This document shows, one piece after another, positions 15,828 to 25,187 of a stretch of 64,000 bases of DNA. The number at the start of each line of letters is the position of its first letter. Position 1 is the first letter of the stretch. The stretch is from Muribaculaceae bacterium (lineage in GTDB: Bacteria; Bacteroidota; Bacteroidia; Bacteroidales; Muribaculaceae). The translations under genes and the position numbers were made by a program. The stretch covers positions 31,196 through 95,195 of the forward strand of contig JAQVCR010000004.1 in assembly GCA_028689665.1 (NCBI GenBank), given 5' to 3'. The notes beneath the pieces were generated by a model that had not been told where the DNA came from, searched no databases, and saw nothing but the letters and a program-made list of their open reading frames with translations.

Positions 15828-18149
15828 CTAGAAAGGATAACCAATAGCAATATTTAGAGCAAGACTTTTCTTAAAAGACGGTATATTGAAATATCCGCTT
15901 TTGCCCGTTTCGTAAGGAGCGTGAAGAGCTACACCCAAGTCGGCACGTACAACAAGCATATTAAGGTCGACTCTTAAACCTATACCCGAACCAAGAGCAA
16001 TATCCTTGAGAAAAGATTTACCGGTAAGCATACCGCCTTCATATAAATTAAATTCATCTTTAAGCAGCCACACATTGCCGGCATCGAGGAATAGAGCCCC
16101 TTTAAATATTCCAAAAATAGGGAATCGATACTCGGCATTTAGAATAAATTGGAACGAACCACTGTGAAGATAAGGCGAATCTACCCCGTCAAGTTCTTTG
16201 AAGCTTCCCGGTCCGAGAGATCGAGTAGCAAAAGCACGTATAGAATTTGGGCCACCCGCATAGAAATCTTCACCATATGGCATATAGTAAGAATTTCCAT
16301 AAACAAAACCAGCGCCTATCATACTTCGGAAAACGATAGCGTGCGATTTGAGGAATGATCGAGAATAAACGAATTGACTATGAAGTTTTACGTATTGAGA
16401 ATATGGAACACCAAATAAATTTCTCGATCCTGTCTCACTAGGCGCACCGGCAAGCGACCATATTCCAGAGAGGATATTACCAGCTTCAGAAATAGTAGAT
16501 TGCCATTTAATATTATTTTCATTATGTTCGCCAAAAGTCTTATCGAAAGTATAAGTATACGATATTTGGGCAATAAACTCTGAGCGTTTGTTCATCATCT
16601 CATTAGTATTTTCAATATTTTCAACGTCTCTCAGTCGCTTAGAATATGTAAGTTTAGGCAATGATAATTGGTGCATCGAAATACGGTTTGTGTGCCACTC
16701 GTAGGTATATTCAGTGGAAATCTGCATATATTTTATTGATGATGGATTGTTGTAAAGATTTGCGCCTAGAGAAACTTTAGTCCAGTTTTGGAAGCGTCGA
16801 GTGCTGCTGATGAATTTTGGGGCAAGCAGACGAGGGAAAGCCAGTGTGCTATTAACCCCAAATTCATAATAGTTGTTGTCGCCCGAAGACGATGCATTTT
16901 TCCCAATTTGCCACTCATAAGAAGCCGAAAGGTTAACTGATAATTGCTCGCCACCGCCAAAAATATTGTTGTGTGATAATCCGGCAGAAATACCCGGTCC
17001 GAGAAAACTGTTAGATTTATACGAAGTATTAAATTGGAGAGTAGTTTCAAGCGGAGAGTCTAACGTACAATTAATTATCACATCGATAGCCTCTTGTTCG
17101 TTTTTAATAGAGTCGATAGGTGGGATCTCGATATTAATATTTTTGAAAATACCTAGTCGGGCAAGAAAGCTCTGAGTGCGGTCGATATTTCTGACGTTAA
17201 ATAATTTTCCTTCCTTAAAAGTTATACATGGCTCTAGTATATTAGAACGCAAGCGAGAAGGTTTCATTTGAATAATAGTCCCTTGCGCTGTGTTTATTGT
17301 ATCGGGATAACCACCTCCGAGATTACGCTTTATGATAGTAGTGATTTTTCCGGTCTTGTATTTTCTTTTGCTGTTTTCGGGAATATTTTCTTCGTAGTTC
17401 ATTCTTAGAGCAATTTTGCCCTTTTCAATTGTACTGTCGGCAGAATATACAATAAATTCAGGTCTGAAATAATAGTATCCCCGTCGTCGGAGATGATTGG
17501 TAATTTCTGTTCTTACCATTTGAAGCGAGTCGGTACAATACCTGTTTCCCGGCTTTATATAATCAAAATTTCGAGCAATTGAGTCGATAGCCATTGTAAT
17601 AGAGTCGTTGCCCTTTATCAGCTCGATTGAAGAAATGGTATAAGGTTCGGTGGTGTAAATATCGTAAGATATTTTAGCTTTTTTAGGGTTCTTCTTATCG
17701 TATAATATATCGAAGTAAGCAGTAGAGCCAAAATAGCCATTGTTATCAAGAATATCTTTAATCATTTCCACACGCTGTTTGGGGCTAACGGTAGAAATAA
17801 GCACTGGCTGACTTACAAGGCGGTCGTAAAGCCATTTTTTGAATTTGTTAGTTTTTTCAGTAATAGTCCAGTTATTATATACCCAAAGTCCAAGTGGAAA
17901 CGGAGAGCGATAGTAAGGAGAAATTAAGGCATTGTTTGGCGCTACATTAATAGCATCAAAAAGTAAATCTTCGACACCTTCGTCGATATCTTGGTTGTCG
18001 TGAGTGTGAATATCGTCGTGTTCAACTCCAATATATAGTACTTCGCCCTCCCCCAGTTTTTTAGTAGTAGAGCAACTATACAGGATAGCGATTAAGCATA
18101 TCCCTAAGGCAATATATATATTATTCTTTGTCATCATTAACAATTTCAC
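15828..18149 (-). CDS. tamL: TamL: BamA/TamA-family outer membrane lipoprotein
   Basis: 773 residues. A lipoprotein signal with lipobox LYSC near residue 26 is followed by POTRA-like domains (~35-370) and a 16-strand-type Omp85 barrel (~380-773). The barrel carries the characteristic GGPNSIRAFATRSLGPGS lid-loop stretch and ends in a C-terminal aromatic (GYPF). Lipidated TamA homologues paired with TamB are a Bacteroidetes feature. The pair is thought to work in outer-membrane protein or lipid delivery across the periplasm. The start shown overlaps the end of tamB by 29 nt; ATG codons at 18137 or 18134 would shorten the overlap and give a more usual signal peptide. Confidence 0.92.
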   Translation of the reverse strand: MKLLMMTKNNIYIALGICLIAILYSCSTTKKLGEGEVLYIGVEHDDIHTHDNQDIDEGVEDLLFDAINVAPNNALISPYYRSPFPLGLWVYNNWTITEKTNKFKKWLYDRLVSQPVLISTVSPKQRVEMIKDILDNNGYFGSTAYFDILYDKKNPKKAKISYDIYTTEPYTISSIELIKGNDSITMAIDSIARNFDYIKPGNRYCTDSLQMVRTEITNHLRRRGYYYFRPEFIVYSADSTIEKGKIALRMNYEENIPENSKRKYKTGKITTIIKRNLGGGYPDTINTAQGTIIQMKPSRLRSNILEPCITFKEGKLFNVRNIDRTQSFLARLGIFKNINIEIPPIDSIKNEQEAIDVIINCTLDSPLETTLQFNTSYKSNSFLGPGISAGLSHNNIFGGGEQLSVNLSASYEWQIGKNASSSGDNNYYEFGVNSTLAFPRLLAPKFISSTRRFQNWTKVSLGANLYNNPSSIKYMQISTEYTYEWHTNRISMHQLSLPKLTYSKRLRDVENIENTNEMMNKRSEFIAQISYTYTFDKTFGEHNENNIKWQSTISEAGNILSGIWSLAGAPSETGSRNLFGVPYSQYVKLHSQFVYSRSFLKSHAIVFRSMIGAGFVYGNSYYMPYGEDFYAGGPNSIRAFATRSLGPGSFKELDGVDSPYLHSGSFQFILNAEYRFPIFGIFKGALFLDAGNVWLLKDEFNLYEGGMLTGKSFLKDIALGSGIGLRVDLNMLVVRADLGVALHAPYETGKSGYFNIPSFKKSLALNIAIGYPF

Positions 18150-21100
18150 GCTTACCGATTCTTAAAGAATCCGATTTTGTAGTTTTTGGTTTGATGTTGA
18201 ATTTAAAAATATCTTTTAATGTGTTCAATTTTCGTCGCAATACAAAAGCAACACCGGTCTCGTTGACTTGAGTCTGGTAAATATTATTGTTAGAAAGTTT
18301 ATTGTAAAGTTTTATTGACATATTACCCGAAGCATTAAGGGCATATTCAAAAGACACATTGCTAAGAAGATTTTGAGCCAGACTATTATTTGTAGTTGTG
18401 TTAGTGTCGTAATTACCGCCAATAGTCATTTTTAGACGATCATTAAGCAGGCTCTTAGAAATTTGGTAAGAATAGTTCATTCCAGTCCCCTTAGTGTTAT
18501 CAGAATTAGTGCTGTATTCATTTATACCAAAAGTAATATCTACACCTTGCACTAATTTAGAAGTCCAGTTGTTGATTTGAGAGCTAAGGAACGAATAAAG
18601 CATATTTGTGTTAGTCGCCGAAGCAGAGCTGGACTGCATCCCCGTATAATTATTATATAGCATTAGATTCATAGCTTGGCTAGAGCGTTGCTCGGCACTC
18701 ATAGATTGTAGGTCGCTCTGAATAGTGCTGTTATTTTCAGCATCTAGGTCGAATTTTAGCATCATATTTTTCAGGCTGTTTGTAACGTTAGCTGTAATTA
18801 GGAATTGTACTCTAGACGGATTGCTGCCATCTGTTACTACAGTGGTATATTGATTTGCTTCAGCCGAAATGGAAAGAGTAGGGTTGAGCATATCTCCAGC
18901 CCAATAGACATAACTACCCGGAACGAAATTAAAATATTTTTCAGAGATTAACGGAGGGTAATATCTAAAGAAGCCGTTATTGATTGTGAATCGACCAATT
19001 AAACGAGAATCGCCAATGTAATTAAGATGGTAATCGAGCTCTCCGCTACCTATAATTTGCACTTTATTTTTGCCATCGGGGGTTAAATTTACATTAAGAA
19101 TAGCTCCTTGATTTATAATTATTTTTGTGTTTAGGTTCATTGCAAAAGAAGAAACACTTTTTTCTTTTTTCGTTGATGTGGTGTCATTAAACTCGGTGAA
19201 TTGGACAAGCTCGGTAACTTGTTGCTTAGTTATTTCGTTCATATTCGATTGAAAAAGATAAGTGGCATTAGTCCGCTCCAGAATGTTTAAAGTAACATCT
19301 AGATTTAGCTGATTAATTTTCCCTGATGCTTTGCCAGCAATATCGATATATCCTTTTCCAAATACTTGAGTGTTGGTGTTGAATTTACTATTTACTATCT
19401 GCACATTTTTGCCACTAAATCTTAAATTAAGATTAGGCGAGTAAATGTCTTTAATATTTATGTTCCCATTTATTTTTATAGGGTTTCCATTGCTTCCTAT
19501 AACACCAAAATTTTTAAATATTACTTTATTTGAATCAATATTTATAGGATTTTTGTCAAAAGACAGACGGCTGCCGAAAATCGGTAATTCTACGCTGGCA
19601 GAGTCGCTTGACAAGCTTCCTTTAAAAGTGGGCTTAGATAGCGACCCCGACATTTGTAACTTACCATTTATATAACCTCTAAGTCGAGTAATATTTGAAG
19701 GAAAGAATGCGTTAGTCGTGCTAAGAGGGAATCTTTTGATTCTAAGGGCTAATTGAAATGGCGATGTGGCAGTGGAATCATTAATAACGCCGCGTGCAGA
19801 TATTACATTATTTCCATCAATTTTTATTTTAGCATTAGCTTCGTTGTGATTAGTAAGTGGGTTTACAAACATTTGAAGATTGAAATCAAAATTACCTACT
19901 TTTTGATTCTGATAGAAAAGATTTTCAACAGAAATCTCGCTAGTACCGGTGTATTTATTTTCGTTGCGTCCAATTATAGCATTAGCATTGAGAGTCCCTT
20001 TAATTTGTGGTGCAAGAGGAGTAAGATTAATCCATTCACCAAGCTGAAGCCCCTTAATATTAAGCAGTAAATCTTGTTGAGTAGAGTCGGAATTATGTAC
20101 AGACTGGATTGTTATATGTTCTTTCTCGTTAATAAGTTGAAGGTTGGCATCAAAATGTTTGTCTTTTAATCCGTATTCAAGGAAGTTATTATCATTAAGA
20201 GTCCAATTTTTATATCCGATAATAGGATTATCGGGGATTAAATTAATTTGTATTTTATTGTCAACTAAATTTCCCTTAAAACCGAAATTAAATCCTACTT
20301 TGTTATCAATATTTTTCTGAGATAATAGGACTTCTAACATATTACTTCCAATCATTCCCTTAAGCTCTGTAGAAGCAATTTGATTGAGATTTCCACGTTT
20401 ATTTCCGATGAAAATGTTGTATATTAGAGAGCTGTCGTTTTCAATTCCGGAGATTCTAATTGTATCAAGATTAGTTTTTCCAATAGTAAGGTTTTCGATT
20501 TTAGAAGTGATATATAACAGGCTGTTCTTGTTTACATTAAGACATAAATTTTGTAATTGGATATCGTTAAATTTGAGGTAATTATTAATTATATTGTTGT
20601 TCCCCATATAAGCTGTAAGGTCAAATTCAGGAATTAATTGGTTAAGTTTAGCAAAGTCGATAGAGTAATTCTCAATTTGGCGATTTATTTCGGTATTGCA
20701 TTTAGAAAACTCATACAGCAAAGAATCGATAGATTTAGGCGAGTTGAAAGCTATGATAAGGTCGTTATCATTAATGTCGATTGATGTTGTGTCTCGGTCA
20801 GATAATAGCTTCATATTAGCGTCAGCCATAGCAAGAGAAGATTCACCCAACTTTAAGTTGCAAGAATTAATATCGGCAGTGGCGCTGTAAGCATGATTGT
20901 CAATATCAATAATACCCGATGAATATAGTATTCCTTTAATATCAAGTTCATCATCGCTAAAGCCAAGTTTATATAAATTCAAATCGGCAATATTAGATAT
21001 GATGTTGTAATTATAGATATTATTTTTAAAAGTACTTTTAATATTTGCATTTAAATCGAGAGCGGTATTTCGTGAATACAAGCTAATGTCGGCAATATTG

Positions 21101-22890
21101 TCTGCCAAACTCACAGTTGCGTTAATATCGGTGAATTTACGCTTATTATATTCGATAGAAGAAATTAAAATTTCGCTTTCGAGAGAAGAATTATCTGATA
21201 TAGGATTGAAACTAGAGCCGGAAGCGTTAATATTAGCAGTCAGTTCTCCTATGTTATAAAGTGGGAAAATTGCGTGTAGCGGGAATTGATTAAACGCTAG
21301 ATTAAAATCATAATTCTCGTTAATCCCATTAATTTTACCGTTAAGCGCGATAGTGCCATTGTTGCTTTTTATTGTTATATCTCCACCATATTGGTTCCCA
21401 TTGAGATTGATGTATCCATTGACAGCCATATCCGGTAGCTCTACCTCTTTATGCATCGACAACGGCAGAATTGTAGGCTTTATAAAATTAATGTTATCAA
21501 ATCGGCCATTAATTTTAATATTACCTTTTCTGTTTTTAGCCAAGATATTATTAATACTGCCTTTCGCTTTTAGTTGCGCATATCTCTGTAAATTGATATT
21601 AAAATTATTAATATTAGCATTACCATCAGAGTAATTGCAATCGATGTTGACTAATACGTCGGCATATTTAGGAATGCCTTGAAGTATAAAATTAGAATTT
21701 GGGAACACTTTAGCTATTTCTGCCGGATCGATAGCCGCATTACCAATTATCGAGGCATTACCTTTGTTCCAGTTATTTAACAGCGACATTGAAACAGTGC
21801 TATTTATTGAAATGGAAGATAATGAAGTAGATAATTTGAAAGCGGATAGTGCTAATTTAGTGGAGTCCATATTGAATGTCCCCGAACAATTTTTTATTTC
21901 AAGCCCGCAGCGTTCTTTTCCCGAAATAGATTTAATGGGGACATCTATTTTTATTCCGCGATTATAAAATTTTTCAATTTCAAAACCGAAATCATCGACT
22001 TGAATATAATTGAAATCTAGTCCATTAACCGGAGTAATACCTTTAATGGCATATATTCCATTTGCATTTTTCAGACTTATGTTATCGGCAGTAATTGTCC
22101 AATCGGCTGAAGAACTGTCTTCAGTGGTTTTAATCTCAGAGTTATTACTAATGCTATCCGTTTCGGTGGCCGGTAGTAAATATTTCACATTCGAGCCGTC
22201 AATCCCCAGATATTGAGCATTAATTGTTTGCTTTCCGGTGTCGACATTTCCTTTTTTCAACTTTGCATTTTTAACGTAAGCATCAAGGGTGTCGATTGTA
22301 GGCAACATATTCATTGTGTAATGAATATTGCTTAAAGTGATTTCATTAGCTTCAATGTTCCACGCATTGCTTTTAGTGGTGTCTTTCGGTGATTCTTTTT
22401 CTTTGTTTTTGTCGAAAAGCAATGCAATATTGCCATTTTTAATCAATCCATTCTGAAGTTTAATATTATTATTTCGGAGGTCGATTATTGCATCTTTAAT
22501 TTCGCAAAGGTCGATACGAGTCATAAGGTTCAATGATGAATCGTTAGAAATAAATCTATATTTAGCTTTAGATAATTTGGCATCTTCAATTCCAATTTTC
22601 AACATTAACAGAGGGATAAACTTGGTGTCAACATTAAAAGATTCGGCATATATGAGGGTGTCGTTTTGTGCGTTTAGAGCTAATGCACCATCTAATTCTA
22701 TATCAAGAGGAAAGTCGAGATCAATTTTTTCGACAGATACTTTCCACCCTGTAGCTTTAGAAATTTGAGCTGTGATAAAATCTTTAAAAAGGAATTGGAA
22801 AATAGGCGAATATATCAAAGCTGATATCAATAATATTACTATTAAAGATATGATAATGAACTTCTTATATTGTTTTTTCTTGGTATCCAA
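18121..22890 (-). CDS. tamB: TamB/AsmA-like translocation and assembly protein
   Basis: 1589 residues. One N-terminal transmembrane helix (~11-31) anchors it in the inner membrane. A very long beta-rich region of hydrophobic-groove type follows, and the DUF490 (TamB) domain occupies the last ~400 residues, marked by GELDYHLNYIGDSRLIGRF and QSMSAEQRSSQAMNLMLYNN. TamB proteins bridge the periplasm and pair with a TamA barrel, here the overlapping downstream gene. Length is in the normal range for Bacteroidetes homologues. It follows the VanZ gene by 47 bp on the same strand. Confidence 0.93.
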   Translation of the reverse strand: MDTKKKQYKKFIIISLIVILLISALIYSPIFQFLFKDFITAQISKATGWKVSVEKIDLDFPLDIELDGALALNAQNDTLIYAESFNVDTKFIPLLMLKIGIEDAKLSKAKYRFISNDSSLNLMTRIDLCEIKDAIIDLRNNNIKLQNGLIKNGNIALLFDKNKEKESPKDTTKSNAWNIEANEITLSNIHYTMNMLPTIDTLDAYVKNAKLKKGNVDTGKQTINAQYLGIDGSNVKYLLPATETDSISNNSEIKTTEDSSSADWTITADNISLKNANGIYAIKGITPVNGLDFNYIQVDDFGFEIEKFYNRGIKIDVPIKSISGKERCGLEIKNCSGTFNMDSTKLALSAFKLSTSLSSISINSTVSMSLLNNWNKGNASIIGNAAIDPAEIAKVFPNSNFILQGIPKYADVLVNIDCNYSDGNANINNFNINLQRYAQLKAKGSINNILAKNRKGNIKINGRFDNINFIKPTILPLSMHKEVELPDMAVNGYINLNGNQYGGDITIKSNNGTIALNGKINGINENYDFNLAFNQFPLHAIFPLYNIGELTANINASGSSFNPISDNSSLESEILISSIEYNKRKFTDINATVSLADNIADISLYSRNTALDLNANIKSTFKNNIYNYNIISNIADLNLYKLGFSDDELDIKGILYSSGIIDIDNHAYSATADINSCNLKLGESSLAMADANMKLLSDRDTTSIDINDNDLIIAFNSPKSIDSLLYEFSKCNTEINRQIENYSIDFAKLNQLIPEFDLTAYMGNNNIINNYLKFNDIQLQNLCLNVNKNSLLYITSKIENLTIGKTNLDTIRISGIENDSSLIYNIFIGNKRGNLNQIASTELKGMIGSNMLEVLLSQKNIDNKVGFNFGFKGNLVDNKIQINLIPDNPIIGYKNWTLNDNNFLEYGLKDKHFDANLQLINEKEHITIQSVHNSDSTQQDLLLNIKGLQLGEWINLTPLAPQIKGTLNANAIIGRNENKYTGTSEISVENLFYQNQKVGNFDFNLQMFVNPLTNHNEANAKIKIDGNNVISARGVINDSTATSPFQLALRIKRFPLSTTNAFFPSNITRLRGYINGKLQMSGSLSKPTFKGSLSSDSASVELPIFGSRLSFDKNPINIDSNKVIFKNFGVIGSNGNPIKINGNINIKDIYSPNLNLRFSGKNVQIVNSKFNTNTQVFGKGYIDIAGKASGKINQLNLDVTLNILERTNATYLFQSNMNEITKQQVTELVQFTEFNDTTSTKKEKSVSSFAMNLNTKIIINQGAILNVNLTPDGKNKVQIIGSGELDYHLNYIGDSRLIGRFTINNGFFRYYPPLISEKYFNFVPGSYVYWAGDMLNPTLSISAEANQYTTVVTDGSNPSRVQFLITANVTNSLKNMMLKFDLDAENNSTIQSDLQSMSAEQRSSQAMNLMLYNNYTGMQSSSASATNTNMLYSFLSSQINNWTSKLVQGVDITFGINEYSTNSDNTKGTGMNYSYQISKSLLNDRLKMTIGGNYDTNTTTNNSLAQNLLSNVSFEYALNASGNMSIKLYNKLSNNNIYQTQVNETGVAFVLRRKLNTLKDIFKFNIKPKTTKSDSLRIGKREIVNDDKE

Positions 22891-22937
22891 TTCAGAATTA
22901 ATTATGTCAGATACTATTTAGAAATATCAAATTCGCT

Positions 22938-23372
22938 TTATTTTGTATTTCTTTTTCTATTACTTTTTAGTACCTCTCGAATATATTTTTCTATAAAAAA
23001 TTTGTAAAGTAGTAAGCCAATAAGTATACCGGCAATGTCGGCATAGAAATCAAGAAAATTTCCGCTCCTACTTGCCGTAAGAAACTCTTGCAAAATTTCG
23101 ATAAGCCCACCAATAACAATACAGCCGGCAATTAGTGCAGTCGTTATTTTTATTTTTAGGTGGTGAGGAAAAGTCTTTTTAGAATAGTCGAATAGTGCAG
23201 AAATTGTTAAAGTCATGAACATTATCAGATGTACTATTTTATCGGCACCGGGGAAAAGCTTAGTCGATTCGCTAAGGTGAAATGGGTTTGGCGAAAGTGT
23301 CGCATAGAAGATTAATAACAGTACAATTAATGTAGACACCCCTGTATTTATGTTTATCAAAAAGCGTTTCAT
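22938..23372 (-). CDS. VanZ-like family protein
   Basis: 144 residues with four predicted membrane helices. The VanZ core is visible as FPGADKIVHLIMFMTLT near residues 41-57 and GGLIEILQEFLTASRSGNFLDFYADIAG split over the third and fourth helices (the E-x-x-Q and N-x-x-D motifs). VanZ-like proteins are small membrane proteins; one confers teicoplanin resistance, but most are of unknown role. It is the first gene of a likely envelope operon with tamB and tamL. Confidence 0.88.
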   Translation of the reverse strand: MKRFLININTGVSTLIVLLLIFYATLSPNPFHLSESTKLFPGADKIVHLIMFMTLTISALFDYSKKTFPHHLKIKITTALIAGCIVIGGLIEILQEFLTASRSGNFLDFYADIAGILIGLLLYKFFIEKYIREVLKSNRKRNTK

Positions 23373-23394
23373 AATAATTGGTTTATTTAATTCA

Positions 23395-23425
23395 CAAATT
23401 TAATTATAAAAAGGGTGAAATGCAA
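23395..23425 (-). promoter_or_regulatory. Promoter of the vanZ-like/tamB/tamL transcript
   Basis: On the minus strand, TAAATTTG (complement of 23395-23402) with TTG 20 nt upstream (complement of 23423-23425), a full match to the Bacteroidetes consensus. The start point would lie a few bases before the VanZ start codon. Confidence 0.65.
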
Positions 23426-23465
23426 TTAAATATATGAATTGTGATAAAATTAATATTTTATGTTG

Positions 23466-23473
23466 TAATTTTG
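23466..23473 (+). promoter_or_regulatory. Putative -7 element for the first NSS transporter
   Basis: TAATTTTG lies 50 bp before the ATG at 23524. A TTG occurs 24 nt upstream, slightly too far. The element overlaps the upstream part of the longest open frame and so argues for the ATG at 23524 as the real start. Confidence 0.5.
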
Positions 23474-23523
23474 TTGTTTTAGTAATAAAAAGGTATCGTT
23501 TTATAACAAATAGAAATAAATAT

Positions 23524-24873
23524 ATGGCAGGGAAAGCTAAATTTGGTTCAAAAATAGGGTTAATAGCAGCTACTGTAGGCTCGGCAGTAGGATTAGGAAA
23601 TGTATGGCGTTTCCCTAGTGTAGCACAAGAAAACGGAGGTGCGGCATTCCTAATAATATATATAGCATGTGTTTTTATTTTGGGGATTCCTGTAATGCTT
23701 AGTGAGTTTGCGCTAGGGCGAGGAGGAAACTCTGATGCAGTAGGCGTGTATAAACGTCTTACGCCTGCGAAGAAATGGTATTTTAATGGAATACTTGGAG
23801 TGTTGGCCTCATATATAATATTGTCGTTTTATATGGTAGTAGCCGGTTGGACATTAGAATATTTCTGGCAATCTATTTCGGGTGGTTTATTTGATACCTC
23901 AACAACGTTTGTGAACAAGATGCATCAACTTATAGGAACGAGTTGGAGTCCAATAATATGGACAGTGATAATGATATTGTTAAATATGATAGTACTATTG
24001 TTGGGCGTTAATAAAGGTATAGAGAAGCTGTCAAATTTATTAATGCCTTTGTTGTTTGTGCTATTGATTATATTTTGCGTAGTGTCGTTGAATCTTCCAA
24101 ATGCGATTGAAGGTCTGGAATTTTTCTTAAAGCCCGACTTTGCAAACGTTTCAGGGGCAACGTTTATAAATGCTTTGGGACAAGCATTCTTTTCACTGAG
24201 CTTAGGAATGGGAATACTCATTACTTATGCTGCTTATTACCCACATGATACGAAGTTAACTAGGACAGCAGTAACAGTGTCGTTATTAGATTTTTTAGTG
24301 GCATTTTTAATGGGACTAATAATTTTCCCGGCAGTAAAATCATTTGGTCTAGATACCGACCCCGAAGCATTAAAGGGTACTACCTTAGTATTCGTAACTC
24401 TGCCTGAGGTGTTTTCACAAATGCCGGTTTCGCAATTATGGTCGGCATTATTCTTTTTGTTGCTTTCGGTAGCGGCGATAACCTCAACAATCTCTCTAGC
24501 CGAAGTGAATGTTTCATTGATGCAAGATCGTTTTAAATTTTCGAGAGTCAAATCATCTTTGATCGTTATTCTACCATTGTTTGTGTTAAGCTCGATATGC
24601 TCATTATCGCAAGGCCCATTGTCGGATATTACAATAATGGGAAATACGATATTTGATTTTCTCGATTTGGTAGCCACCAATCTAATGTTGCCGATAAGTG
24701 CTTTCTTTTGTTGTATATATGTGGGGTGGGTATTGCCAAAGAATTTTCTTGAGCGAGAATTGACTAATCATGGGGAATTTGGTAGTGTTGCATATCCATT
24801 TGTACTATTTTGTGTGAGATATATCGCCCCAATTTTGATATTGTTTATTTTACTGTCGCCTTTTTTAGATTGA
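23524..24873 (+). CDS. Neurotransmitter:sodium symporter (NSS) family transporter, first copy
   Basis: 449 residues from the ATG at 23524, where the protein begins MAGKAKFGSKIG. The frame is open 30 codons further up, but that extension is unrelated to the family. TM1 carries the unwound ion/substrate site AATVGSAVGLGNVWRFP, and 11-12 helices follow. FFSLSLGMGILITYAAY marks TM6. Length is close to the short bacterial members such as MhsT. NSS proteins couple Na+ influx to uptake of amino acids or related amines; the substrate is unknown. It is followed by a small membrane protein gene and then a paralogue, all within 50 bp of each other. Confidence 0.93.
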   Translation: MAGKAKFGSKIGLIAATVGSAVGLGNVWRFPSVAQENGGAAFLIIYIACVFILGIPVMLSEFALGRGGNSDAVGVYKRLTPAKKWYFNGILGVLASYIILSFYMVVAGWTLEYFWQSISGGLFDTSTTFVNKMHQLIGTSWSPIIWTVIMILLNMIVLLLGVNKGIEKLSNLLMPLLFVLLIIFCVVSLNLPNAIEGLEFFLKPDFANVSGATFINALGQAFFSLSLGMGILITYAAYYPHDTKLTRTAVTVSLLDFLVAFLMGLIIFPAVKSFGLDTDPEALKGTTLVFVTLPEVFSQMPVSQLWSALFFLLLSVAAITSTISLAEVNVSLMQDRFKFSRVKSSLIVILPLFVLSSICSLSQGPLSDITIMGNTIFDFLDLVATNLMLPISAFFCCIYVGWVLPKNFLERELTNHGEFGSVAYPFVLFCVRYIAPILILFILLSPFLD

Positions 24874-24874
24874 T

Positions 24875-25156
24875 ATGAGTTTAAGTAATGGAGAGCGATT
24901 AGGCTTAATCGCAGGTATATTGTTATTGTTATTGTTATTAATTTTTAATGTGCTATCAAAAAGTTGCACACACGAAGAAGTAACAAAAGAGATGATTGAG
25001 CAATCGTTACAAGACGATAGTCTTAATTCAAAAGTAGATTCACATTATCCGACGCTTGATTCGGTGGTGATAGATAGGAAAAAGGCAGTAAAGAAACCAC
25101 AGAAATTAAAGAAGAAATCTAAAACGACAGAAGAATTGCCACAGATAGGCAATTAA
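24875..25156 (+). CDS. Small single-pass membrane protein between two NSS transporters
   Basis: 93 residues. A transmembrane helix (~9-26, very Leu-rich) is followed by an acidic then strongly basic tail (KKPQKLKKKSKT). It starts one base after the preceding transporter's stop, so it is co-translated with it. I do not recognise a family. By analogy with the small MetS subunit encoded beside the NSS transporter MetP in Corynebacterium, it could be an accessory subunit of one or both transporters, but the sequence gives no proof. The cysteine after the helix (SKSCT) is too far in for a convincing lipobox. Confidence 0.65.
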   Translation: MSLSNGERLGLIAGILLLLLLLIFNVLSKSCTHEEVTKEMIEQSLQDDSLNSKVDSHYPTLDSVVIDRKKAVKKPQKLKKKSKTTEELPQIGN

Positions 25157-25187
25157 TGTCTCTATTCAAAAGATATAATATAGAAAT

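Noticed and set aside
16149-22768. Many plus-strand open frames opposite tamL and tamB
   Set aside because: All lie antisense to long coding regions with family-specific motifs, and none has a promoter or recognisable domain.
23434-23523. Longer N-terminus for the first NSS transporter
   Set aside because: The 30 added residues do not fit the family, and a -7 element (23466-23473) falls inside them.
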